A DNA stretch of 64,000 nt, from the NCBI GenBank assembly GCA_964023205.1, contig OZ026842.1, forward strand, positions 34,053,501-34,117,500. Direction: 5' to 3'. Source of the DNA: Lutraria lutraria (Eukaryota; Mollusca; Bivalvia; Venerida; Mactridae). Below the pieces are notes generated by a model. It searched no databases. It worked only from the letters and a program-made list of their open reading frames with translations, and was not told where the DNA came from. The stretch's first letter is position 1. Each line of letters opens with the position of its first letter. This document shows, in pieces, positions 31,891-44,200 of this stretch. Made by a program: the position numbers and the translations under genes.

Positions 31891-32371
31891 GTAAATCACA
31901 TATGACGTAAAAGCAGAACATGATGATGATAATGATGATTGTCTTATTAAAATCCATATCTAACCAATGGTTAGGAATGAAAAATCGAATCACGTGACAC
32001 AGTTAAATGATCCTGCATGTATCGGATGTTATTTTATTCTAGTAAAACGAATAATTTGTTCAGCCTTACCCTAAAAACGATGTGAATTAATCACCCCAAC
32101 ACTTCAGCGAAGTATTTTTGATCGTTTTTATGTACAAAAGTACAAAAGAATATCTTAGTTACGACTTAAGATATACAAATCTATGGATAATAGTTGTCAC
32201 CTATAGATGTGGTGCATAGAAAACCCGCTTCAGTGCCTACATTGTTGAGTTCATTCATAAACCAGAGATAATCGGTATTTCACGAGGAGTTATGAAAATA
32301 TGTTTATTCTAAATGGGCTCCCCCCAGAGAAACATAGCCACATATTACGACCAGCTTTTATCTGTCTGGTC

Positions 32372-32556
32372 GCTTATTTCGAGTGTTGCCGCTATTGATT
32401 AGCTTACTTCGGTACATTTCATTAATGTTCGGCTTATATCGGTTGCTTCCGCTTCAGAATAGCTTACATTACCTCGGCACAATTCGTTATTGCTCGGCTT
32501 ACTTCGGCACTTTTCACTATAGTTTGGCTTATTTCGGCACATTTTCGCTATTGATT
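32372..32556 (+). repeat. Six-unit 30-bp tandem repeat
   Basis: Six consecutive units each begin GCTTA: 32372, 32402, 32432, 32462 (35 bp), 32497 and 32527. The consensus is roughly GCTTACTTCGGCACATTTCG followed by CTATTGATTG. Units have diverged, so the array is old. Confidence 0.8.
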
Positions 32557-32574
32557 CCCTATGTTTTATTGAAG

Positions 32575-32700
32575 CTTAGCCCGCCCGGTTAAATCAGTGG
32601 TTCGAGCGTTGGTCTACTGATCAAGAGGTTGTAAGTTCGAACCCGGGCGAGGCTCACAGTGTCCGGAGTGTCCGTGACAAATTCGACTGAGATATTACAT
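32575..32700 (+). repeat. tRNA-derived SINE head with strong A and B boxes
   Basis: It contains TCAGTGGTTCGAGCG (A-box region) and AGTTCGAACCCGGGC (B box). The 5' AGCCCGCCCGG pairs with 3' CCGGGCGAGGCT with one bulge. The anticodon stem does not form and a non-tRNA tail follows (GTGTCCGGAGTGTCCGTGAC), so this is a SINE rather than a tRNA gene. Confidence 0.6.
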
Positions 32701-34772
32701 CCTGTGTTAAATTGTCTTCCACCTCTGAATTATGTGGGGGTAGCTTAATTGGTAGTAGCTTGTGCATAAAATGTAGTGTAAAATCCAGGGAAGCTGGTTA
32801 GGATAATCGGGGTCTTTCGAATGTCCGGACTCCATAAATCAAAACGTCGGGTATTGATCACGTGATCGCGTTACAAGATGGCGGTAAATAATTAACGCTC
32901 CTGCAAATAGATAATACATTCAAATCACTAATCATTTTATTGGTATAAAAGAGCTTCACGAAAGGTTAGATGGTAAGTATCTTCTTCTAATTTGACAAAT
33001 GTCTTAGAATAAAATACATTTATTTATGTTGAAATCCAACCGGGTATATGAGTGGACGAAAACGCGTTAACCCAGATCTAGATTGTGGTCGCAAAGTGCG
33101 CAATTTTAGTAAGCAATTATAACCTTTTAAAATCATATTGTGATGTAGTCGGGATTAATTTCATGTCTTTTAAAGTGCATCATGCAGTTACTTTTTCATA
33201 TTTTTTCAAATGCTAAGTAATAATGATACCTGAATCGGAGCCTTTTTGACGAAGTCGCCATTTTGACCAGTCGTTATGGGTTTATTACTTGGTATTTTCG
33301 TAGTTTATTCCGTCTTTAATAATCATCTTCCGCTAAAATGCTTACAGCATATTTTCGTACCGTCATGATTTTGCTTTTAATTTTCTATATATATTATTTT
33401 TGACTAAATGAAATTTCAAAATTTGCTATTTCCCATAATCCATAACGACTTGTTAAATTATCTGTACCGCGTGAAAAAGCTCTCCGGTAAGTGTCGGCAG
33501 CACGACTTGATGTTAGAGATAAGCGCCCGAAGAACGTGATTCTAGACCCTTCTATTTGAGCGACCCTGTGATAACTATCATAGGATATGACTGAAATAAT
33601 GTTAAAAATGGTGTTAAATCAGAATAAATAAATAAATGATTGTTGAACCGAATTCCATGGGATATTTTCATATCATGTTGTACATCGCACCCGTCTTCCA
33701 AGGAAATGACGATTGAATGTAAAACTTGAGGTAGGTCCATTATGTTGTTTCATAAACATGTGTAGTTTATCTACCCCCTATCCCCTTAAAGGCTTCTCAC
33801 GGCTAGCTTAAATATGAAGAATTATGCAAACATTTACAATATTAATATGTAGTATGTACAACACTATCTTTTAGCCAGTAAGGTCTCAATAACTTTGCAT
33901 GAAATTAACAATTTCATTAAATAAAACCCGACAAAAGTTAATAAAACACCAAAACTTTTTGTATTATACTCCTTGCTAAAAACACTTTTTTGTGCTAAAA
34001 CTCTCTATCATTTGGCTATTATCCGCAAAAAATTATAGAATACAATATTCATCACAAATAAATAAGCGCCTGTTTTACGAAAATAATGTTAACAAGGGAG
34101 TTAATATGAATTTGATCACAGTGACCTTTTTAGCTGGAGTTATCTCCCTTTGTATCTATTAGATACAACTTTATTTGACCGTTATTCACTTGAGTTTTAA
34201 CAACGCCTGTCGCTATAATTTTAATGGACATTTTTATAACATGTTATCAGAATACAGCGTCCCAGAACATTTTATCGGGTTGTTTTATTTTTTGTTTTAA
34301 AATTACCTGATTTTATGACATACACATTTAGAGGAATAAGTCAATGATTTTATGTAGCGCGTAAAAGGAAAACAAGAAGTAAACATTGTTAAAGGGATAA
34401 TCTGTTAATAAGAAATGAAAAGTTACTAACATGAATTAGTTAAAATTGATTTGTAGTAACAAAAGGAAGAGTGTATTAGACTATTCTCATTACTAGTTAC
34501 TTGTATTATATTGTATTATATACATCTACAAAAAAGGCACCACCATTTTTTTGGATTATCTGATATATTTTATGTTTTGAATGTTTCAAAGAGCGTCTTC
34601 ATATCTTTTCGACATCAAAATACAAAGACTTATTTATCGCACATTTACGTAGATCTATATAAATTAACAAAATTTGGGGAAAACGCTCAAAACAATAAAG
34701 AACAATTGTTCGAGTACTTTTAGTTCTAAAGGCAACGGAAAAACACATCGCATATGTCATATTTAGAAAATT

Positions 34773-34808
34773 CAAAGACCTATACATACATGTATGTATA
34801 GGTCTTTG
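34773..34808. repeat. Perfect 36-bp palindrome
   Basis: Each arm is 18 bp (CAAAGACCTATACATACA) with no loop; the match stops abruptly at 34772/34809. Such a spacer-free palindrome could extrude a cruciform, or be two abutting inverted-repeat ends. Confidence 0.95.
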
Positions 34809-35289
34809 GAAAAATCAAAGAGAAATAAATATCTTTGTTGGTCAAATTGGAAAGTGTAATATGCTGCTCCATAGTGATTATACGGCCAATATTTGCGATC
34901 TATTACATTTTCTTTGTCCTGTCTCCCGTTTGTTTGTCCCACCTAAAAACGGTCCAAATCCCGCGTCTCAAAAGGGGGTATTACAGCCACAGTCTTTGCC
35001 TGCGACAATGAAAAAGAATTACGTTTTTTACGATGCTCAAGTATTTTCGTATTTTATATATATATTTTTTTTTATTCCAAAATTGATATATAAATACTTT
35101 AATTAAGAGCTTTCATAATTATTAACAGTGATAATTAAATAAATATTAGCACGTATTGTCTAGCACGGAAGTAATACTTCTGTGTGTGGACTAATTGCCG
35201 TCACAACCGTGTCTGACATGAAGCGCACCTGTTCAATGAAATTACTTTGAGACGTTCCCTACTTTCGCTCTTTCGTGTTCATATGAAAC

Positions 35290-38200
35290 ATGGCGGTCTC
35301 TTTGAAAACACCGAAACACTATCGCGCTTGGGAAAAAAGTGATTCTTATGAACAAAGTGATATTGTTCGATTATTTGACTCAGAAAAAGTAAAATCTACA
35401 AAAGCAGTTCATTGCTCCAAGTATTTTACCGTTTATTCGACTCTAGTTGGATTTTTTGTGTTATTTTTACTTGGAATTTTAGTCGGATTTTTACTGAGGG
35501 ACGACCAAGGAGTTACCGACATATGTGCTAACAGTTATCTGCGAAAAGATGGATTTGACAGAGAAAAACTTCAGGCTGTTCATAATAATGTTATCTATTA
35601 CATGACAAAAGACAAAATTAGGGATCTAAGCAGGTAATTATTTAAAAGCAAAACAATGGACTACCTTTGAATATAAAAAAATGTTTAGCTTTGGGTGAAA
35701 AAAATGTTGTTTCTGGATACCCGACAGGTCTGTGCTAACTTTCCCAGTGACTGCACATAGTCTATAGAGTTTTTATTAGGTCTTAGGAACAGCGTCCGCT
35801 TTCTTGCCTTCATGCGCAGCCGCTCTTTCAAGAACATTAAAATATACCTTAACCTACTATTTATAATGAGCATTTAACTTAAAAAAAGTGAACCAGAAAC
35901 ATACATTTTTTGCGCCTTATTTAAAACAGCATGAAAGGTTAGTTACATTACTGTCAGGCAAAAATGATTGATTCGGCAAAAAAAAGGCTCTACCTGCTTA
36001 AATCACCAAAAAATAAAGGGTCAGCAGAACTTCTTTTCAAATAATCTTATTTATTTGTATAAATTAAATTGAACACAAAATGAAATGGCATATGTCTACT
36101 TGTAAGAAAAATATTGACTGAACATGTATATAAGTCCTTGATTTCACCGTAATGCTATAATAGATTTAACAGATATAAATAAATTATTATAATCATATTT
36201 GATAGGTTGATCATTTGAATAAAGCAATCGCTTGAAATGTATATAAATAATATTTAAATATAATTATTATAACAAAATAATTTTTCTATTTTTATGAAGA
36301 ATACGTTCTGCATTTCCTACATTTAATTATCTGCAATTTTCGATTTTATATCTCAATTTATGATTTCATACATAACTTAATTACTATTACCTCAAGTCCA
36401 AGGAAACTTATTCATAATCATAAACTGGAACTTTTGTTTTCAATTTCTGGCCAATATAATAAATTTATGTAAAAATCTGAATGAAGATTAACTTCCTTAT
36501 GGGGTTATTAATTTATCTGGATTCTTAAGAAATGAAGTAAGAATTAGAGTCAATTTAAAGAAATGTATTGTATTTCACAAAATCATATATGATTTTATTG
36601 TACTGGCTTAATTTAGAAGTCAAACTATGAAAGCCATAGTTTTTAACTATTTGAGAAGTTAATTCAAAATTTATTGATTATGTGTCAAAACAATATGTTT
36701 ACGTGTATTTGTCTTAACATAAGAAATTTTCTAGTTGTGGGGATAGATTTTCACTCTAAGATCTTATCTGCCCAATTTGTTATACTAGAGTGTACATATC
36801 CATGTATGATTTAAATTTGAAGAACAGATATTGTTTTTTCCATAGGGGGTTATATAGTTTGTTGTCAGGATGACCTAGAAGTACCACAATATACTAGTAG
36901 TAACCCCTATGGTAGCCCTTGTCTAAGCATTTAGTTAGTTTGGGGCCATTTGTACTATATACAGTTCAACCTCTCCAGAGCAGCCCTCTGGTGAGCAGCA
37001 ACTTCCTTTCAACAACAGCATGACTTTTTCCCACTGTACATTGTTAAACTATTAATTTAGCCTCTCTAGAGCAACAACCTCTCTTGAACAACATATGTTT
37101 GCTACTCATAAAGGGTGTTGCTTTGGAGAGGTTGTATTGTATGTACACCTCTCCCACAATATACTACTACTAGCCCCTATGGTTAAAACTTATGTTGGGG
37201 TCAATTTTATTAATATAGGTACATGTATATGTACAGACATGTACTGTACACCTCTGTCACAATATATACATGTAATAGTCTAAACTTAGTAATTAATGGA
37301 AAATGAATTGGAAACACATCCAACCATAGGCGATGAGACTGCTGTCCAGGCGATACAGCTAGTACATCACTGTAATGCTTCAATTAATCTGATCACCAGC
37401 AATATTCATGATCCCTTATAATAACGCTGTACACGATTTATATTTTACTTAAAGTCCCATAAGCATATAAATGTATTGGTCATAATAGTTTCTGTTCTTT
37501 CTATAACAGATGAATCTTGTGTATTTTCCACCCACACATACTTTATAGCAAGAAAATTTTTTTCCAAAACCGATATCATATTTTTTTCAATATCATTGAA
37601 ATAAATACTATTTATAGAACAGCTGTGTTTTACCGCATTCAAGTTATGCACACGTCGAAAAGTGACGTCATGCGCTCTACATATTTCAAGTTTACAAAAG
37701 CAAAAATCACAGTGAAATGAGTGAAGAAAAAGTGCTTGTTTCGTCGGTAATAATTATCTTGGGAAAATATCAGCAATTGTTTGTTTTTTGCATTTTTTTC
37801 TATAACAAAAAGCTAACGGGACTTTAACTGTTTTATATAAATAAAATTGTAAGAACATAAGATTAAGCACAAGCTAGTGTAAATATAATTATTTGATTAA
37901 AGTATTAAACTACCATGTAAGTGACTTATAATTGGTTGTTCAGCCTATCAATCAATTAAGTTCTTATTTAATCCCATTCAATCATGATTGTGATAAATAA
38001 GGCTGAAAATAAAAAAGTTTGTTTGGAGTGCTAGTCCGAACTACACTCACGAAAATCCTGGCAAATGAATAAAATTAATTTTTGGGGCATTTCTTTGTAC
38101 TTAATTGTTATAGAGGGTATAGTAAAAAAATCCCTACCTGCTTACCCTGTGCTTAAATTCTGCAGGGATTTTTGGGGGCGATTTTATAGCAGAAATTCGA

Positions 38201-41200
38201 TCATATTCTCAATGGAAAATAGTATCTTTTTTCCCAATTAAATTCACAGACAAGTATTCCCAATCCCCCCAAAAAAATTAAAACATTTTTTTTTTATTAA
38301 TTATTTAAGTTTTTTTCTTCAAAATTGAAATATTTAAGTTAAGTCCTGGGTCTTCCTATAAGTATAACTCAGACAGAGTCAATTTTCTTTACACTTCAAT
38401 ATAACAGTTTGACTCTTACAATGTAGAAGTTCACTCATTATTTCATGGTACAATTTTTTCCCTAATAAGATTAAAGGATTGAGTCAGCGTTGAACCCTAT
38501 TAAACTGTTTGTCTGACCCCTGTCTGTATACTGATCCCACCTGTCTCCTTTCAGAACATAGTGATGAAAAGGAAGTAAGAGGAATTAGGGGCTGTGCCCC
38601 CTTTGACTTCGAAATCAATAGCATTTGTCTCATTAATTCACATTAAAGTCCAGGGGCTTTAAGATCTCACTAGGCAACTAGGCACACATAAATATCAATT
38701 TGATGAATACAATGGCTGCTCAGTGGTTGATAGTGGAATAATTGGTTGTTAAAATAGTCAAAACCCTTGACGGAATGATAATATTTGTGGAATCGTGATA
38801 ATATTTGTCAAGTCAATTTATTTAAAAATTTACGTAATACTAATAAATCAATGTTTTCCTCTAGAGGGTGGGGGGGGGGGGGAGGGAGGATAAGATATAA
38901 GTAGAATTTGGCTGTCTAGTTCCCTCCCATGTGCAGATAATCCCGTCTTATATCTTGGGTGCCATTTGATGCCAAATATCCCTTTTATGGTAGTTTTTCA
39001 TCTCGATGCTTAAATATAACAGACGTGAAAACAGGCGACTGTCTAAATTCCCCCAAAACCAAGTCTATATTTCCCTGCTCCATGTGACAGTGGTGTTTAT
39101 CAAATTCCCATGTATCAGAAAAGTCTTGCTGTTTAATTCCCCTGTGTATTCCCGCTGCCACTCCCTTCTGGGGGATAACATTGATAAGTGCATTGCTGTC
39201 TGGTGGTCTGGTTGGAGAGGAGAACATTGGTATAAATTACCATTCTGAATGTTAGACTATATAATTTAAACGTAATTACAGCATTTCATTGCTTAAGATA
39301 AACATGCATGCTGATATGTCATTATGTGTTCAACCCTTTTGCCTAAACTGTATAGAACTGAAAAAAACCCACATTTATTTAAGTCTCTTTTTTATTTGAT
39401 ACAGTTGTGTGTTTGCATTGTCCTATAATAACACAATACGTCTGTTCTAAATAAACAGGGCAACACAATTGTATGAATTTGTATCAAATCTCAGTGTGGA
39501 TAAAAAAAGCGTAAAAATGTGATGCATGCGTTAAGGTTTTAAATCCTTTTTCACTGACTTTATTATCCAATTTCAACATTCTAGTTGTAACAAATGTTTT
39601 GTTTGTTTTTCTATTGTCATGTTTCAGATTTCAATCTTAGATAACTTTGTACCCTTTTAAGCTGAATATCAAACAAAATTAGGGTCTACCTACCCGTGTA
39701 GAAGTTTCCTTTGAAACTTGATCTAGCGCAGAAGTCAATAAAAAACCGAAAGTCATTCATGTTTACTGATAGAATTTCTTGTTAATACTATTACTACATT
39801 ACAGCCCAGCCCGACTCCGCCTCTCGGTTTGAAATCTGAGTAAAATCTAAGTTTCTTTAATTGATTGTGTTAAAAAACATCTATATAATTATGGCTTTTA
39901 TTTATTTCACTGAATAAAAGTATTTGAATGTATTCAGATGTCTGGATGGACAGGAAAACTCTTCATGGTTGAAGATCCATTTAATCAAATGTTGACTCTC
40001 TCATCAGGAGGTTTATTTGGTCTGGTGATTGTTAAATTTCTGTTACAAATACCTAATAACAGTTTCTCATGTTTTTTAATGGTTTTTTACGCTCCTGTCT
40101 TTCGAAGAATGGCGAAAGGGCATAAAGTCTGTTACCCCAGTCTGTCCAACTCTGTTCACAAATATTTAAGTGTTGGCTCTGCTTGTGGCACTCTTATAAT
40201 ATTATACCAATTGATAAAACTCCAATATCTGAGCTCACAGTGACAACTCAGTTTTGTCCCATTCAACATTATAGAATATATATAGAAATCATATGATATT
40301 CATTGAAATTTATATAGTTTTTGATGGTTTCATTCTACTTATTGTTGATCAATGTCATTATTATGAAGTTCAGTTTCAAGGTCAGGAATTAATAATGTTC
40401 AATACTTCAGTATGTATATCATATAATTTTATGTACTTCTACTCTGATAATTGTAATTAATGACATTCCTACACAGGATTTATTTGTTATTTAAATGATA
40501 AAAATTTGAATATTGTTTTTTTTATGTATTTTTGATCATAAAAAGATTCATAAACATTAAAAAAATAGTTTTGTGTTTATGTAATATTAATCATCAATCA
40601 TTATTCTGTGTTGTTGAAAACTGAATTCTTATTTTGTCATATTTTTAAAACAATTTTAGGTGAGACAATGATCAGTCTACCCCAAAAATGTGTTTATGAT
40701 TAGTTTGTATAAAAATTCCATGTTGATGTACATAATTATGTGCTATTTTTTCACATGTTTTTAAACAAACTAGTTTTGACATGCAATATGTGCATGATTT
40801 ATAACTCAATTGACAATGTAAAACATGCTTTATTTCCACTTAGTGAAGCATAAAATATGTATCCTTTGTTCAAGGGACTTACCCATAAATTCAGCATTGT
40901 CATAAATTGTTCACTCTTCAAAACTGTTTGATTTGAATCAAGATATACTTTATTTATAGACTCGATTTATATTCATGTATTTTACAAGTTAAACAAACCA
41001 CTATGAAATCAGCTGCTCACTTTGACAGCCCTTTGATTTATCAAAAAAATCAGGACCGGAAACTGTCCCCTTATTTGAAGAGCTTGTTTATATATGGTTC
41101 CTGAAGAATTGAATTTATGGGGTTTTGATAAAAGATTTGTTAAGTCACAATGTATTTGTGCTTTATTTGAAAGAATCAGTAGGAAAGTATGTAAGAGATT

Positions 41201-44200
41201 AAGGATATGAATTTGCTTTCGATTATTTTTCATTTGTGAATCGAAACACCCTTTCCGATTCGATTCGATAAATGATTCTCTTTTGAGTCCGATTTTCCAA
41301 CACTATAAGAGAATTAAAAGCTTTATTTAAATTTCAACCAAATTTAAGCTGTTATAGATGTAATAAATAATATGGATTTACTGAATTGATCAAAAATAAG
41401 TATTCTACAAAATCATACCTGTTTTTATAGATCTAAGCAAGATTCTACCATAGATTTATTGTTTTAACTGCCCTTCAAATGGAATTCATGAAAACATTAA
41501 ATTTTCTTGGACCATTCATGAAAAGTTCATGAAGTATGCACAATTATTTGACAGGGGCAAGGACTTATATACATACATGGATTCGCAACTGCAAAAAATA
41601 GCTCAAACGATATCGTTCAACGATCCCACAATGCATCAATTGCTATATACTCGGCAATGTCCGACAGCTGTAATTGGGTGTTTACGAATTTTATTATACT
41701 AAAAAAACTCTGGCAATTGGACACGGGAAATTGGTAAAGGATGCAACAAAATCCTTAAAGATATTGAGATACATTTATAATCCACAAAGTCTACTAAGTA
41801 TAAGCATTGAAAACGGCATCAGTCGAACATTTTAAATTCCAAGATGGCGGACATCTATTATAATCCTTTCGTCTCCAAGATTAAACATTCGGAATACCAC
41901 GGATATTTTCGCTGTTATTAACATTCGGATTATCAAGTATATTTTCGTATTTTGGCTTTTGTAAACAATAGCATGTATTCCCGTTGATTCACGTCTTATT
42001 ATCGCGTGATTTGATTACTTTAAACTGTTAATACGAAAGTTGCGAATCCATGTATGTATATAAGTCCTTGACAGGGGTGAAGTTCAACATTACATCAACA
42101 TTCAGGTTTTCTTGAACCCTGACTTACACCTTGGTAGGTTCCCACTGACCTCTGAAAGCTAGCTCATGGGCAGCTCCCTCATACTACAGTGTTTTTGTTC
42201 TGGACTCACAGTGGTGAACGGCTAGTGATTATTCGAAAATTAGTGAGAGATCATAACCACTTGACCACTGAGGTCCCTCAATCCACCAACAAACATTGTT
42301 ATGTTAATTAATTATAATACAGTGTAAATTTATGATAATGTAAAAAAATAAATGGTTAATCCAAATGTAGGACAAAAGCTAGGTACCCCATCAAATTTGA
42401 TAGGGGAGGTTAAAACTTTCCATTATATTACTACCCAGGATATTTGCTGTCCTGTTTTTTTTTTGGACCCAGGACAAAAGATCAGGTAACATTTAAAAAT
42501 GCACCGTTTTTTTTACTAATTTTTTTTATTAAATATCAACTTTATATATTAAAATAATATTTAATTTGATTGCAAATTTATAACAATTTTAAGACTCAAG
42601 TAGAATATAATAGTTTAATTACATTATTGAATTTTGTGTTTTATTATTTAAGTGAAATGTAGAAATATTTTTTAATGGAAGAGTAGATATTGAATAACAA
42701 TTGTCATAATTGAAGAATAAATGAAGGCTATTTTTTTGTTTAATGTGTTAATAAATCACCAATTAGGGGACAGTGCAGTACCCTATTGTGTACATGTATT
42801 GTGTATATCACATATGTTGTAATTATCTTTTAGCAATCTGTCAAACAAATGTGTAATAAATTTCTAACCCCAGGTAATGGAGCGATAATTAACTGCTTGT
42901 TCACGCCCAATTATTTCCTCGTTTTGTTAGCTTAGACTTAACATAAAGGGCCTGATAAAATAATATTCATTTCTGGTCCTCTACAGTATTGATATTCAAG
43001 TTTTAAAAAAAAAAAAAATGTTGTTAGACTTAATTTTGACAGTTAAACATCATGTAAATTTCTTTTAAATATCTTCTCCCATCCCACAATTCATTGATTG
43101 TCAATGAAAGTCCAGATCACCTGGGGTATCATTATATAGTAATTGTACCGATTTTTAAAGGAAACCTATAATTATTAGTATATTACATAAAAAGCATTAT
43201 TACATTATTGCTTTTTCCGTGCTATGTCTTTATTATGAAAGAATTGCATGAATTTATGAGAATGGTTGAAGATAATGGAAAAGATTCGAAAATTCTTCCA
43301 ACTCGACTTGCAAACAAAGTCTTTTGTTAAGTATTGATACAGACCCGTTTTCTTCAATTTGAGCATGTGTGTTTGACTGCAATGACTTGCAATTTAAATA
43401 ATTAACTACATTGTGTAAGCTGTTACATGTTCTGCCTGTAAGATCAAAGTTGTAATTTTAATAGATCTTATTGTTGTGTTTGTATTAGACTCAATTACCA
43501 AGAGAAGGGTATGAGCTCACATAGAGTTTTCTCTTTTGAGCTGAAGAGATTCAAGGTGTAATTTTAAACATCTATTTGTGTCTAATTAAAACCACCTGTT
43601 AACTCAGTCCACCTGGCTCTGTTTCTTATTGCATGTACATTGCATAAAATGTTTTAGAAAATGATAAATTTGTGCCCATGTTTTATCAGTGGATAAAGTA
43701 TGGGCAGGATTGAGTTTGACTGTGCATAAAATATATACAAGTGCATACATTTTGTAGCAAGCATGGTTTTAATGATCGACAGCCAAAAAATTAGTACACA
43801 CATTAAAGTACAATACTTATTCAATTCTAACATTAAAAATGACAAGCATTTTATGATCTTTTGTACACAAATTACAAGATCTTTTTTAAGTCTGCCCTTT
43901 GATCTTACTTAAATGTGAAAAAAATACATTCTATCCAAATTCTTATTTTCAGGGAGTTGTCTGATCTTGTGAAGTCCTCTTCAAAAGAAGAGATAGATAA
44001 ATTATCAGCTGAGTATGTTGCTGCAGAATTCCAAACATTTGGAATGGACAGAGTTGATATTGAACAGCATGACATTGTAGTTAGCTCCCCTGATCCTGAA
44101 AATCCCAATAGACTCGAAATTCTGACACCAGATGGCAGCACTAAACAAAATTTCAACTTAACCAAGGGAAACATATCTAGCGGAGTGGTAGACTTTTCAC

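Larger units (their letters stand above)
30579..35289. other. Intergenic DNA between divergent 5' ends of genes 2 and 3
   Basis: No credible gene. It contains the listed repeats at 31241, 31650, 32372, 32575 and the palindrome at 34773. Around 32860-32895 there is an ACAAGATGGCGG word (YY1-like), but no coding exon follows. The upstream region of gene 3 shows no TATA box; the ATG at 35290 sits in a good Kozak context (AACATGG). Confidence 0.4.
35634..43952. other. Gene 3 intron 1 (8.3 kb), no gene seen
   Basis: Very AT-rich. It contains MITE M1 copy B, a 513-bp transposon, SINE B copy 2, a poly(G) run and otherwise unremarkable sequence. Short open frames (for example 39938-40243) show no recognisable domain. 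Confidence 0.5.

Noticed and set aside
32372..32556. CRISPR-like regular array
   Set aside because: Units are directly abutting and diverged, without spacers, in a eukaryotic genome.
32575..32655. Candidate functional tRNA gene
   Set aside because: Outer stem and B box are strong but the anticodon stem does not pair and a SINE-type tail follows.
32860..33540. Possible promoter or transposon around ACAAGATGGCGG
   Set aside because: A YY1-like word is present, but I found no matching inverted end, no TATA/initiator pair and no exon downstream.
39938..40243. 101-residue plus-strand open frame in gene 3 intron 1
   Set aside because: Hydrophobic but without a recognisable motif, and no in-phase splice sites link it to gene 3.
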